Below, one piece after another: positions 53,502 to 62,578 of a DNA stretch of 64,000 bases. The translations under genes were made by a program, and so were the position numbers. This DNA comes from a gamma proteobacterium HIMB55 (GTDB taxonomy: Bacteria; Pseudomonadota; Gammaproteobacteria; Pseudomonadales; Halieaceae). The DNA lies in NCBI GenBank assembly GCA_000227505.4, contig AGIF02000001.1, forward strand, positions 392,035-456,034, in the 5' to 3' direction. Position 1 is the first letter of the stretch. Each line of letters opens with the position of its first letter. Under the pieces are notes generated by a model. The model did not search any database. It was not told the origin of the DNA and saw only the letters and a program-made list of their open reading frames with translations.

Positions 53502-54648
53502 GAGCTATCAAGCACCCCTTGCATTTATTGATTTAAATGCGCAGCAAAAGCTTATTCGGCCCAAATTAGATGCGGCAATCTCTGCGGTATTGGATCATGG
53601 GCAGTACATAATGGGTCCGGAGGTAAGGGAATTTGAATCGCGTCTGAGTATCTTCGCAAATGCTAGTCATGCAATCACATGTGCTAACGGTACTGACGCT
53701 TTAAGTATTGTATTGATGGGTTGGGGCGTGGGCGTCGGAGACGCTGTTTTCGTCCCATCCTTTACATATGTTGCGTCTGCAGAGGCGCCTGCGCAACTAG
53801 GAGCGATTCCTTTTTTTGTAGATGTGTTGCCCGATAGTTTTAACATTGATCCCGACAGTTTAGCGCTTGCGTTATCTGAGGCACGTGAATTGGGTTTAAA
53901 TCCGAAGGCTGTTATCGCCGTTGATTTATTTGGGCAACCCGCGAATATCGACTCTATTACTGAAATTGCGAAGAAAGAAGGTCTTAGAGTTTTGGTGGAT
54001 GGGGCTCAAAGTTTTGGTGGTTCCAACGACGGCAGAAAAGTTGGATCAATGGGGGATGCAACCACCACCAGTTTCTTTCCTGCGAAGCCGTTAGGTTGCT
54101 ATGGGGATGGGGGCGCAATCTTTACAAATTCGGACGAAGAAGCTGAATTATTTCGATCGATTAGGTTGCACGGTAAAGGCACCCAAAAATACGACAACGT
54201 GCGCGTGGGCATGAACTCTCGTCTTGATACTCTTCAAGCAGCGGTTTTAATGGTCAAGTTAGATCTCTTGGCAAATGAGGTTGAGCGGAGACAAGAGATC
54301 GCTGATCTCTACAGTTCGTTACTGTCTGATTGGGTTTGTGTTCCTAGACTATCGGATAAGGTTAAAAGTGCGTGGGCACAATACACAATTCAAATTGAGA
54401 GCCGCGACGAGGTACAAGCGGCGCTCAGAGACAAGAACATCCCAACTATTGTTTATTACCCAATACCCTTGCATAGACAGGATGGCTACAGCCACTACCC
54501 TATGGTTTCCTCAGGGCTGCCCGTGTCTGACCGACTTTCACGACAGGTGTTGAGTTTGCCGATGTTTCCATATATCGAGAACGCAACAGTGGAGTTAGTG
54601 GCGTCCTCTATAATAGAGACGATATCGGAAAACAAAGATCATTCTTGA
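53491..54648 (+). CDS. DegT/DnrJ/EryC1 sugar aminotransferase (WbpE-like)
   Basis: A 385-residue PLP enzyme: N-terminal FIDLNAQQKLIRPKLDAAI, ANGTDALSIVLMGWGVGVGD, VDLFGQPANID, the PLP-stacking DGAQSFGG, and Schiff-base Lys199 in FFPAKPLGCYGDGGA. The start and motif details resemble WbpE and WlbC, which transfer an amino group to C3 of UDP-3-keto-GlcNAcA. It lies between the formyltransferase and the 2-epimerase, so the product amine is probably the formyl acceptor. Confidence 0.92.
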   Translation: MKDESYQAPLAFIDLNAQQKLIRPKLDAAISAVLDHGQYIMGPEVREFESRLSIFANASHAITCANGTDALSIVLMGWGVGVGDAVFVPSFTYVASAEAPAQLGAIPFFVDVLPDSFNIDPDSLALALSEARELGLNPKAVIAVDLFGQPANIDSITEIAKKEGLRVLVDGAQSFGGSNDGRKVGSMGDATTTSFFPAKPLGCYGDGGAIFTNSDEEAELFRSIRLHGKGTQKYDNVRVGMNSRLDTLQAAVLMVKLDLLANEVERRQEIADLYSSLLSDWVCVPRLSDKVKSAWAQYTIQIESRDEVQAALRDKNIPTIVYYPIPLHRQDGYSHYPMVSSGLPVSDRLSRQVLSLPMFPYIENATVELVASSIIETISENKDHS

Positions 54649-54665
54649 TATTGGATAAATTTTTT

Positions 54666-55787
54666 ATGAAATTTGTTGTCGTCGTAGGTGCCAGGCCGCA
54701 ATTTGTCAAGGCTGCTGTTTTTAGTCGGGCAATATCGGAAAGAAATGACAAGCACCCAGAAAATAAAGTAGACGAAGTGATAGTGCATACAGGACAACAT
54801 TTTGATGCAGCAATGTCTGACAGTTTTTTCAAAGACCTTTCAATACCCGAGCCAAAATACCATTTAGGTTTAGCGAGTCTGTCTCATGGGGCAATGACTG
54901 GCAGAATGATTGAGTCCATTGAAACAGTCTTAGTTCGAGAGTCACCAGACTGCGTCGTTGTATTTGGCGATACCAATAGTACTCTTGCAGCAGCGATTAG
55001 CGCGTCAAAGCTACACATACCTATTGCTCACATTGAGTCCGGTTTGCGCTCAAATAATCAGTTTATGCCAGAAGAAATTAACCGGATATTGACTGACAGA
55101 ATATCGACATTTTTATTTTGCTCCTCGTCAGAGTCGATTAAGAACTTAGAGGCAGAAGGATACCCAATGCAGATGCACGGGCGTCAGCAATCGCTGTATA
55201 ACTTCGGTGATGTGATGTTTGATGTTGTGAGGCTGCACAAAGAAAGGTCTATAGCTCGTTATCCAGTAAGTGAGTTAGGGCTGAGCAAAAACAAATACGT
55301 TCTCGTCACGCTCCATCGCCCTCATTTAACCGATTCGTTAAAAAATCTCGCAAGTGCATTTGAGGCTCTGCGAGTAATAGCGAAAGAAATCACTGTAGTA
55401 ATACCCTTGCACCCCAGAGTAAAAGCCATTTTAGATAAGAATAATTTACAGTGCTTACTAAGCGGGCTGATGATATTTGATCCGCTTCCTTATGAGCAGA
55501 TGCAAAGTTTACTGTCGAGCTGTCATGCTGTGCTTACTGACTCTGGCGGTCTACAAAAAGAGGCTATGTGGCACGGAAAGCCCTGTCTGACATTACGGGA
55601 GGATACGGAGTGGGTTGAAACAGTATCATCAGGCTGGAATCGTTTAGTGGGTGTAAATAAGGAAAAAATTTTAGAGGGATGGTCGGCGCTCGAGCGCCCC
55701 GAGTCTTTAGATAACTCCATATACGGTAACGGAAATGCAGCCGAGCTTATTGTCGGTACTTTAGTTCAGCGTTTCTCCAACCATTAA
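54666..55787 (+). CDS. UDP-GlcNAc 2-epimerase family enzyme (WecB/WbpI-like)
   Basis: A 373-residue non-hydrolysing epimerase with VVVGARPQFVKAAVFSRAI, VHTGQHFDAAMSD, GDTNSTLAAAISASKLHIPIAHIESGLRS and PEEINRILTDRIS, and a late TDSGGLQKEA. The start resembles WbpI, which turns UDP-GlcNAc3NAcA into the manno-configured sugar, more than WecB. With the preceding genes it would convert the diamino-glucuronic acid to a diamino-mannuronic acid. ATG 54666 is chosen; a TTG overlapping the previous stop lies seven codons upstream. Confidence 0.92.
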   Translation: MKFVVVVGARPQFVKAAVFSRAISERNDKHPENKVDEVIVHTGQHFDAAMSDSFFKDLSIPEPKYHLGLASLSHGAMTGRMIESIETVLVRESPDCVVVFGDTNSTLAAAISASKLHIPIAHIESGLRSNNQFMPEEINRILTDRISTFLFCSSSESIKNLEAEGYPMQMHGRQQSLYNFGDVMFDVVRLHKERSIARYPVSELGLSKNKYVLVTLHRPHLTDSLKNLASAFEALRVIAKEITVVIPLHPRVKAILDKNNLQCLLSGLMIFDPLPYEQMQSLLSSCHAVLTDSGGLQKEAMWHGKPCLTLREDTEWVETVSSGWNRLVGVNKEKILEGWSALERPESLDNSIYGNGNAAELIVGTLVQRFSNH

Positions 55788-55828
55788 ACTGCAAAATTCA
55801 ATTTAAATTTCATTTAGAGAAAAGACGA

Positions 55829-56791
55829 ATGGATATTTTGGTTACTGGAGTGGCTGGTTTTATTGGTAGCAATGTTGCTCTACGGCTTCTAAATGCCGGT
55901 GTCAATGTATGTGGTATCGATAATATGAATAGCTACTACGACGTCAGGCTGAAAGAATATCGATTAGGCCTCTTGAAAGGTCAGAGACGTTTCCACTTTA
56001 AGCATATCGATCTTTCGGACCGTGAGAGCACTGAAAAGTTATTCGAAAATGGGAAGTTCGATATTGTTGTGCACCTCGCCGCGCAGGCTGGAGTCAGACA
56101 TTCATTGAGTGCTCCTTTCGATTACGTTGACAGCAATTTAGTGGGTATGATGACAATCCTTGAGGGATGCAGACATAGTCAGATACAGCACCTTGTATAT
56201 GCCTCGTCAAGTTCGGTATACGGGGCTAATACAAAAATTCCATTTTCTGAGTCAGACAGAGTTGACAGCCCCGTATCGTTGTATGCAGCAACTAAGCGGT
56301 GTAACGAGCTTATGGCTAACTCGTATTCATGCCTGTATGGGATCCCATGCACGGGTCTGCGATTTTTTACTGTCTACGGTCCCGCTGGTCGTCCTGATAT
56401 GGCCCCTTGGTTGTTTACTTCTGCGATACTCAAGGGAAAGCCAATCAATGTATATAACGGAGGAGAAATGATTCGGGACTTTACATACATTGATGACATT
56501 GTGGAGGGGGTCGTGCGAATCTGCGAGAAACCGCCCGCGTCCACAGTGCCCCATGAGATTTACAATATTGGAAATAATTCACCTGTAAAGCTGATGAGAT
56601 TCATAGAGGCGATAGAGCGTTCGTGCGGCCTCGTTGCCAAAAAGAATTTTGTAGGGATGCAGCAGGGTGACGTGCCCGTCACTTACGCGGATATTGATGC
56701 CTTGGAGTCAGCAGTCGGTTATCGACCGCAGGTCGAAATTGAAGAGGGTATAGACAGATTTGTTTGCTGGTTCAGGGATACGTGGTTGTAA
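55829..56791 (+). CDS. UDP-glucuronate 4-epimerase
   Basis: A 320-residue SDR enzyme: TGVAGFIGSNVALRLL, IDNMNSYYDVRLKEYRL, YASSSSVYG, catalytic YAATK, and YGPAGRPDMAPWLFT, which is specific for the glucuronate 4-epimerase group rather than GalE. It would make UDP-galacturonate from the product of the ugd gene at 48.7 kb. AGAGAAAAGA precedes the ATG. Confidence 0.92.
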   Translation: MDILVTGVAGFIGSNVALRLLNAGVNVCGIDNMNSYYDVRLKEYRLGLLKGQRRFHFKHIDLSDRESTEKLFENGKFDIVVHLAAQAGVRHSLSAPFDYVDSNLVGMMTILEGCRHSQIQHLVYASSSSVYGANTKIPFSESDRVDSPVSLYAATKRCNELMANSYSCLYGIPCTGLRFFTVYGPAGRPDMAPWLFTSAILKGKPINVYNGGEMIRDFTYIDDIVEGVVRICEKPPASTVPHEIYNIGNNSPVKLMRFIEAIERSCGLVAKKNFVGMQQGDVPVTYADIDALESAVGYRPQVEIEEGIDRFVCWFRDTWL

Positions 56792-56838
56792 TTGGTGAGC
56801 GTTGAATTTCGTCAGGAACTTAAACTCCAACCGATCTC

Positions 56839-58062
56839 ATGAAAAACTACTCGGCATTTGTAGGAGGTATCACAAGGCTTTTATTAGGCTCAGGATTGGC
56901 TCAGGGCATTACAATAGCTGCAACGCTTGTGTCAGCGCGATTATACAGTCCAGAGAGTTTTTCAAATTTTGGTATATATGTAGCAAGCACATCGCTCTTA
57001 TTAACTGTTTTTACTGGCCGACTCGATTTGGCTCTAATACAGGTAAGTAGCACTGCCGAGTATAGGAACTTGCTTTCCGCGACATTGGTCATCCTGCTGA
57101 CGTCCAGCCTTTCCTTTTTGATATTAGGTTACCAAATATATGGCTTTAAGCCCGCCGGCGGCTTAGTCGTTTTAATTTTCTTAGGGCTAATTTCGAATGG
57201 CCTATCGCAAATATATTCGAACCTTTTTTCGTCACAAGAAAGATATGGGGAGATTGGAGTTTTAAGAATAATTTCCGCTACCACATTTATGGGATTTTCA
57301 ATAGGCTTTTCTCGATTTGCGGATGGACTTATTGTGGCATCAATAGTCAGCCAATTTCTTTCGGCCGTCCTACATCTAATACGAAGCAATATACCATTAG
57401 TGATATTAGATTGGACGGAGTTTAAATCGGTTATAAATGAGTATCGTGATTATTGGACAACAGATACCCTAAGTTCATTGCTGAATACGCTTGGAAGGCA
57501 ACTACCGGCTTTGTTATTTCCCTCAATGTTTGGCGGAGTGATTGCGGGGCACTACTTCTTTTGCCAAAGAATTGTTGCTGCACCAGTTAATCTTGTAGCG
57601 AACTCAGTAGGAAATGTTTTTAGAAAAGGAGCAACAAAAGAGTACGAAGAACACGGAAACTTCGAATCAATTTTTATATTTTCATTTATGCGACTGCTGC
57701 TGCTTGCTGCATTCGGTGTTTTCTTTGCCCTGTTTTTTATTAACGATAAAAATTTGACCTTTCTGTTTGGTAATCAGTGGAGTGGTATTGCTGATATTTT
57801 GAAATTGGTAGTTATCTTCTATGCGTTTAAGTTTGCTATCTCTCCTTTAACGTACTCGCTTTACGTCGTCAGGAAGCTTCATTGGAATTTTTATGGTCAA
57901 CTACTCTACCTGGGTTGTTTGTTCATTCCTCTACTAGTTGCTTGGTATTTTGATTGCGAACCAAAGACAGCAGTCGCATGGCATGTTTTAGGGGCCTGTA
58001 TCGCCTACACTGGTTACTTGGGGATATCGTACTTTTGCGCTAGAAAAGGAGCGGATTTGTGA
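56839..58062 (+). CDS. wzx: Wzx-type polysaccharide flippase
   Basis: A 407-residue protein made almost entirely of hydrophobic helices (about twelve), with the MOP/PST family layout: YSPESFSNFGIYVASTSLL near the start and FPSMFGGVIAGHYFFCQRIVAAPVNLVANSVGNVF in the middle. It would flip lipid-linked repeat units across the inner membrane for polymerisation by Wzy. The DNA is AT-rich. The next gene starts inside its stop codon. Confidence 0.88.
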   Translation: MKNYSAFVGGITRLLLGSGLAQGITIAATLVSARLYSPESFSNFGIYVASTSLLLTVFTGRLDLALIQVSSTAEYRNLLSATLVILLTSSLSFLILGYQIYGFKPAGGLVVLIFLGLISNGLSQIYSNLFSSQERYGEIGVLRIISATTFMGFSIGFSRFADGLIVASIVSQFLSAVLHLIRSNIPLVILDWTEFKSVINEYRDYWTTDTLSSLLNTLGRQLPALLFPSMFGGVIAGHYFFCQRIVAAPVNLVANSVGNVFRKGATKEYEEHGNFESIFIFSFMRLLLLAAFGVFFALFFINDKNLTFLFGNQWSGIADILKLVVIFYAFKFAISPLTYSLYVVRKLHWNFYGQLLYLGCLFIPLLVAWYFDCEPKTAVAWHVLGACIAYTGYLGISYFCARKGADL

Positions 58063-58856
58063 CGAGCAATTTGAAGGACCTTAATTGGCGGCGAACCTCC
58101 CGGAACACGGAAATTGCCACGGGAACTTTTGAAGCGCATGGAGAAGTTCTATTCAAGCGAGGAGTGCTTATAGATTCGAGTGATTTACATTTGCATGTCG
58201 CAGCCTTTGAACAACTGCAGGATATTACTGCACAAATTGAGGGTGCGATTTCCCCATCGGTCATCAAAGAGTTATGTGATACCAATATAATTGCACTGCA
58301 ACGATTTTCTAGCGATTCATTTCATGATGTATGGTGCGATGAAAACTACCCATCAGAATGCGTCATTCAAGATATTGCGGTGCTTTATGACTGGCTTGAT
58401 AAATTTCATCTAACGACGGCAAAGGTCACCGGAGGTCTACCATATTCATATGGCGACTTTGGACCTAAGAATCTACTAAGGTGTGATCAAACAAACGTGG
58501 CCTTTATCGATCCCCCAATCAGCTTTATCGAGAGGGAGAGTTGTTATGACATTGGAACTTTAGTTTTTGAAATTGATCGGTCATTAGTTCAGGCTAATCG
58601 CCCATGGTTGATTTTTCGTCACAGACATATCCTAAAGCGTTGGGTGGGATTAAAACCTCGAAACTGTTCTTTCAAATCTTGTCAGCATGGAGTCCGGAGT
58701 CATGTTTTGGCTGTGGCGATTAGGTATGCCACGTTTTTTAAAAAGCCAAATCCGTTTTTCCAGTTTTTGCGAGCGCTATTTTTTATTCCCTGTTTGCTTG
58801 CCTATCAACTCATAATGAGTGTCCACGACGCGATTAATTATCAAAGGAAAAATTGA
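58059..58856 (+). CDS. Protein kinase-like fold protein in the EPS locus
   Basis: A 265-residue protein with a catalytic-loop-like segment YGDFGPKNLL (Asp133, Asn138) and a metal-binding-like IDPP (Asp151), the spacing seen in aminoglycoside phosphotransferase and lipopolysaccharide kinase folds. The usual His before the catalytic Asp is Tyr. An N-terminal part with FEAHGEVLFKRG could supply the ATP lysine. It may phosphorylate a sugar or lipid intermediate, but no function is established. The GTG start overlaps the wzx stop; the following stop overlaps the next start. Confidence 0.72.
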   Translation: MTSNLKDLNWRRTSRNTEIATGTFEAHGEVLFKRGVLIDSSDLHLHVAAFEQLQDITAQIEGAISPSVIKELCDTNIIALQRFSSDSFHDVWCDENYPSECVIQDIAVLYDWLDKFHLTTAKVTGGLPYSYGDFGPKNLLRCDQTNVAFIDPPISFIERESCYDIGTLVFEIDRSLVQANRPWLIFRHRHILKRWVGLKPRNCSFKSCQHGVRSHVLAVAIRYATFFKKPNPFFQFLRALFFIPCLLAYQLIMSVHDAINYQRKN

Positions 58857-59959
58857 TGGACGTTGATAATAAAAATTATATTTTTCAGCTCGGAAATGAC
58901 CAGTTAACTACTAAGGCTACCTATTATCCAGCTGAATTAGAAAAATTTAACTTCACTACCTTTTATTTTAGTGAAGATCGGTCAGGCTTGAGTAAAGATA
59001 CTATTCAAAGAGAAAATATTGAGGCTAAAATTGCTCCAAATAATTTAGTTAAAAGGTGGTGGGAGCTTCTAGTCCTTTTCACAAAAAGACGTCCAGTGGC
59101 AATCGAGCTTTATCTAAGTCAGCGGCCATGGCATCTGTTCTTTTATTATTTACTAGCTCGTTTATTTAGAGCTAAAGTTGTAATTTGGTGTCGCGGTGAG
59201 TTAAGAAATTTTAAAATCCATCATCCTCTCAGGCGATTTGTGAATCGGCTTTTATTAGTCTCGGCGGATCGGATCCTTCTTAGGGAATTGTATATGAAGT
59301 CGATACTTATTGAGGAAGGAATTTACAGGCCTAATAAGACGCTCTTTTTCCCAAATGCGATTCCCACAAGAGAGCGTCAAAACAATCGCCAGAAAGTCTC
59401 TGATACTATTTTGTTCCTTAATTCTTTTAAGAAATTTCGGAATATAGAGCTGGTTATAGAGGCGACTGAGATATTGCATAAAAAGTTTCCAAGCATCAAG
59501 TGCAATTTAGTTGGCAGTACTCTGGATAATCAAGGCTACAGTCCATCATCGACGGAGTATGAAGAGATGCTTCGTGATATGGTCCGCGAGAGAGGGCTCT
59601 CTGATGTTGTTAGTTTTTATCCGTTTAGCTCTGACCGGTTTGAATTTTTTGATGATGCGTTCGTATTTGTGTTACCTGCAGACATAGTCTTTTGTAATTA
59701 CACGTTACTTGAGGCGATGAGTAATCGAATGCCCGCTGTTGTTGCGAACACAGAAGGTGCTGATTTAATTGTGGATGATGGCTTAACTGGATTTGTGGTT
59801 GAACGTGATGCTGCAGACATCGCGTCGGCAATAGAAAAATTGTACGTTAGTGCGTTGTTAAGAGATAAGATGGGCGAGGCAAGTAGGGACAAGATTATCA
59901 AGGACTACAATGTTGCCTCGAGAGCTAAGGTTCTCGCTGGTATTTTTGGGGGAGTCTGA
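58856..59959 (+). CDS. GT4-type glycosyltransferase
   Basis: A 367-residue protein with the GT-B fold of glycosyltransferase family 4: a nucleotide-sugar-binding C-terminal half with NLVGS, FVLPADIVFCNYTLLEAMSNRMPAVVANTEG and DGLTGFVVERD. The N-terminal half has basic-hydrophobic residues suggesting contact with the inner membrane. It adds a sugar to the lipid-linked repeat unit; donor and linkage cannot be read. The ATG overlaps the previous stop (TGATG), and the stop overlaps the wzy start. Confidence 0.88.
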   Translation: MDVDNKNYIFQLGNDQLTTKATYYPAELEKFNFTTFYFSEDRSGLSKDTIQRENIEAKIAPNNLVKRWWELLVLFTKRRPVAIELYLSQRPWHLFFYYLLARLFRAKVVIWCRGELRNFKIHHPLRRFVNRLLLVSADRILLRELYMKSILIEEGIYRPNKTLFFPNAIPTRERQNNRQKVSDTILFLNSFKKFRNIELVIEATEILHKKFPSIKCNLVGSTLDNQGYSPSSTEYEEMLRDMVRERGLSDVVSFYPFSSDRFEFFDDAFVFVLPADIVFCNYTLLEAMSNRMPAVVANTEGADLIVDDGLTGFVVERDAADIASAIEKLYVSALLRDKMGEASRDKIIKDYNVASRAKVLAGIFGGV

Positions 59960-61374
59960 TGATCGAGCTGACGGCAACGCGCCAGGCATCTGTTGTATCG
60001 CTCGGAGTCATTTACATACTGCTAGCGCTCTCGTTATTTTTTTGGGGCAGTAACCACCTTATTTACCTGTCCGTTTTACTATTTGTTTGCACGCTGACGT
60101 TGAGCTTGTTTGTTTTAGGGCAGCGGTATGCTCTGCTCAATCCGGTTTATGTCTTCTGCTTACTACAGTTATCGCTTTACTCCCTTAACTGGTTGCCGTT
60201 TTTGTTTGTAGTTAATCCATCAAACGATACTTACGGAAGTGTTGGCCTCGACACCCAGAGCGTGAAGGATGCGATTGTCGCGCTCAATATGCTAACTAGT
60301 TTATGGCTCGCTTGTGCGGTGCTTGGAAACTTCGCTTGGAGAGTGAAGACCAGCTGGCGTGCGGCTGACGTCGGGTTGAACTATCGTTCTGTTGCTTTGG
60401 CGATCATAGCGATAGCTATCGGATCCTTCGTTGTTTTGGTCGGGGAGGCCGGCTCGTTATTTGAGCTAATGATCCAAAGGGAAATGACTAGAGAAGATCG
60501 GCTTGCCGCAGATATTGGGCGACATTGGTTTGCGTTTGCTCAGATGGGTGTATTGGGGGTCGCACTTTGGGGGTTTTCAGATGTGAAGGCATTCAAATCT
60601 CGATTGTTTTTACCTTTATTCATCTTGGTCCTTCTTATCGGCTTTATGGTTAGCGGAAATCGAACGTCGATTGTTATGTCGTGTCTTCTTATCTACGCCG
60701 CTTGGGCATTTAGGTCTAAAAGGTTGTTTTCATCGAACGTGCTTGTCCTATCCGGTGTTCTTGTTATTGGTTTGGGGTTTGCGTCTGTTGTGCGAGAGGA
60801 GGGAGTTTCAAAGTTGCAGGCTTCAGGTTACGACCCAAGTGCGCAAGAGGTTGGGCTATTCGAAAAACTCATACGACTCAGATCAGAGAGGGCTGTCGAG
60901 GGAAGCGCGAGTCTCGGCATATTGATGGCTCTTAAGCAAGATATGCCATATTTATTGGGTGAGTCTTATCGATCGATCGCGTACATTCCGGTTCCAAGCG
61001 CTATGCTGGCTAATACTAAACCTCCAGCTGGTGGCCGGTTAGCCGCCAAGCGACTTTCCGGAAGAACTGATACCGCATGGCCCGTGTCACCGGTCGTTGA
61101 GGCATATTGGAATTTTGGGATTGTAGGTGTTGTCCTGACAGGACTGATTTATGGCCTACTTTCCGGATTCATTAGTCGAGTAATGATTAATAACCCCACG
61201 AGCACCATGATGTTGGTTGGATACGTAAGCTATGTCACAACATTTTCTGTTGGTTCCGATGGGTTTTACAAGTTTTTTCAAGTTGCTATACCTTTAGGGG
61301 TAATTTATTTTTTAATTTCAATATTTTTTTTGATGAGACGGCAATTGTTTTCGGTAGGGTCTAATGCGTATTAA
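59959..61374 (+). CDS. wzy: Wzy-type O-antigen/EPS polymerase
   Basis: A 471-residue integral membrane protein with around eleven helices and a long loop after the eighth (residues about 280-370) that contains several Arg and Lys residues, as in oligosaccharide repeat-unit polymerases. No strong motif exists for this family; the assignment rests on topology and on the company of wzx, Wzz-like and glycosyltransferase genes. It overlaps both neighbours (one base before, 11 bases after). Confidence 0.82.
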   Translation: MIELTATRQASVVSLGVIYILLALSLFFWGSNHLIYLSVLLFVCTLTLSLFVLGQRYALLNPVYVFCLLQLSLYSLNWLPFLFVVNPSNDTYGSVGLDTQSVKDAIVALNMLTSLWLACAVLGNFAWRVKTSWRAADVGLNYRSVALAIIAIAIGSFVVLVGEAGSLFELMIQREMTREDRLAADIGRHWFAFAQMGVLGVALWGFSDVKAFKSRLFLPLFILVLLIGFMVSGNRTSIVMSCLLIYAAWAFRSKRLFSSNVLVLSGVLVIGLGFASVVREEGVSKLQASGYDPSAQEVGLFEKLIRLRSERAVEGSASLGILMALKQDMPYLLGESYRSIAYIPVPSAMLANTKPPAGGRLAAKRLSGRTDTAWPVSPVVEAYWNFGIVGVVLTGLIYGLLSGFISRVMINNPTSTMMLVGYVSYVTTFSVGSDGFYKFFQVAIPLGVIYFLISIFFLMRRQLFSVGSNAY

Positions 61375-62578
61375 TCAAAAGAAAGAAAAAATACGTCGAG
61401 AACCACATATAATATTTGCAAGTCAGCGGCAGTACGAGGTGCGATACGGTCGTTTGCTAACAGTCGGGCCAATTGGAGCAGAGACTGGTGAAAACTACAG
61501 AGAGCTGTTTCCAAATATGACGATAGTCGGTAGGGCAACTCAAGACTCAGCCGCGAATGTTGAGGTATTACACACTGACTTTTATTTAGTAAAGCTCGAT
61601 TTACGATCCCCATGGATAATCTTTAATTTTTTTGCGGCTGTACATGGACTATTTAAGCTCGTGAGCAGCAGTAATGGTGTTATTGCGAGAGCGGGGGGGT
61701 TAGGTAGCCTAGTTGCAATGATGGGGTTTCTGTTGCGAAAGCCCGTTGGTATAGAGGTTGGGGGGTGTGTTTTCAATTCGCTTTGGAATTACGGTAACGT
61801 ATTAGGAAAAATTGCGGCCCCTATATCTTATCTTCTGCGTTGCACAATGCTTCGTCTAGCAGACAGGGTCCAGATGGTAACTCAGGATTACCTTCAGCGC
61901 AGATATTTTATGGGATCTCAACAACATAAATGCACCGGGATTTCCAACGTTGCAATTACAAGGCACGATGTATCGATTTTAGAGGGGAGAAGAGCACAAG
62001 AATTACGCGGACGCCGCGTCGTGCTGGGAAGCATAGGGTCGTTTAACGGCACTTTCAAAGGGCATGACCAAGCACTTAGGGCGTGTAATGAACTCCTTAA
62101 TAGGGGGTACAGCGTAGAGCTTTGGATAATCGGAGGAGGCTCAAAGGAGTCTTTACGACGTTCCGTGAAAAGGCTTGGTCTTGACAGCAAGGTGCGTCTG
62201 TTTGACCCGGTACCACCCGGCGAAGCGGTGGAAAAGTGGTTATCGGAGATCGATATTTACTGTCAATTTAGTCGTAGGGAAGGTATATCGCGAGCTTTGA
62301 TTGAGGCAATGAATGTGTCGTTGCCGGTGGTTGCGTCCAATGCAGGTGGTACTTATGAACTTGTGGATTCGCGCTCATTGTTTGAAATAGATGATGTAAA
62401 GGCGGCGGTGAGCATTATTGAGAGATTGATAAATGACTATGACTTTTACTCCGATATGTGCGCGTATTCTCATAACAGCACTCTGAAGTTCGAGAAAAAT
62501 GGCTTGATCGGGAAGCGACGAGAGTTTTGGTCTGATTTTGGCTCTAAATCAGGGGTGGCACGTAATGATGAAAAATGA
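61364..62578 (+). CDS. GT4-type glycosyltransferase
   Basis: A 404-residue GT-B glycosyltransferase. The donor-binding half shows LGSIGSFNGTFKGHDQALRA, VELWIIGGGSKESLRR and the E-x7-E type segment REGISRALIEAMNVSLPVVASNAGGTYELV. It shares little with the GT4 enzyme two genes upstream, so it likely adds a different sugar. It starts 11 bases before the wzy stop. Confidence 0.88.
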   Translation: MRINQKKEKIRREPHIIFASQRQYEVRYGRLLTVGPIGAETGENYRELFPNMTIVGRATQDSAANVEVLHTDFYLVKLDLRSPWIIFNFFAAVHGLFKLVSSSNGVIARAGGLGSLVAMMGFLLRKPVGIEVGGCVFNSLWNYGNVLGKIAAPISYLLRCTMLRLADRVQMVTQDYLQRRYFMGSQQHKCTGISNVAITRHDVSILEGRRAQELRGRRVVLGSIGSFNGTFKGHDQALRACNELLNRGYSVELWIIGGGSKESLRRSVKRLGLDSKVRLFDPVPPGEAVEKWLSEIDIYCQFSRREGISRALIEAMNVSLPVVASNAGGTYELVDSRSLFEIDDVKAAVSIIERLINDYDFYSDMCAYSHNSTLKFEKNGLIGKRREFWSDFGSKSGVARNDEK

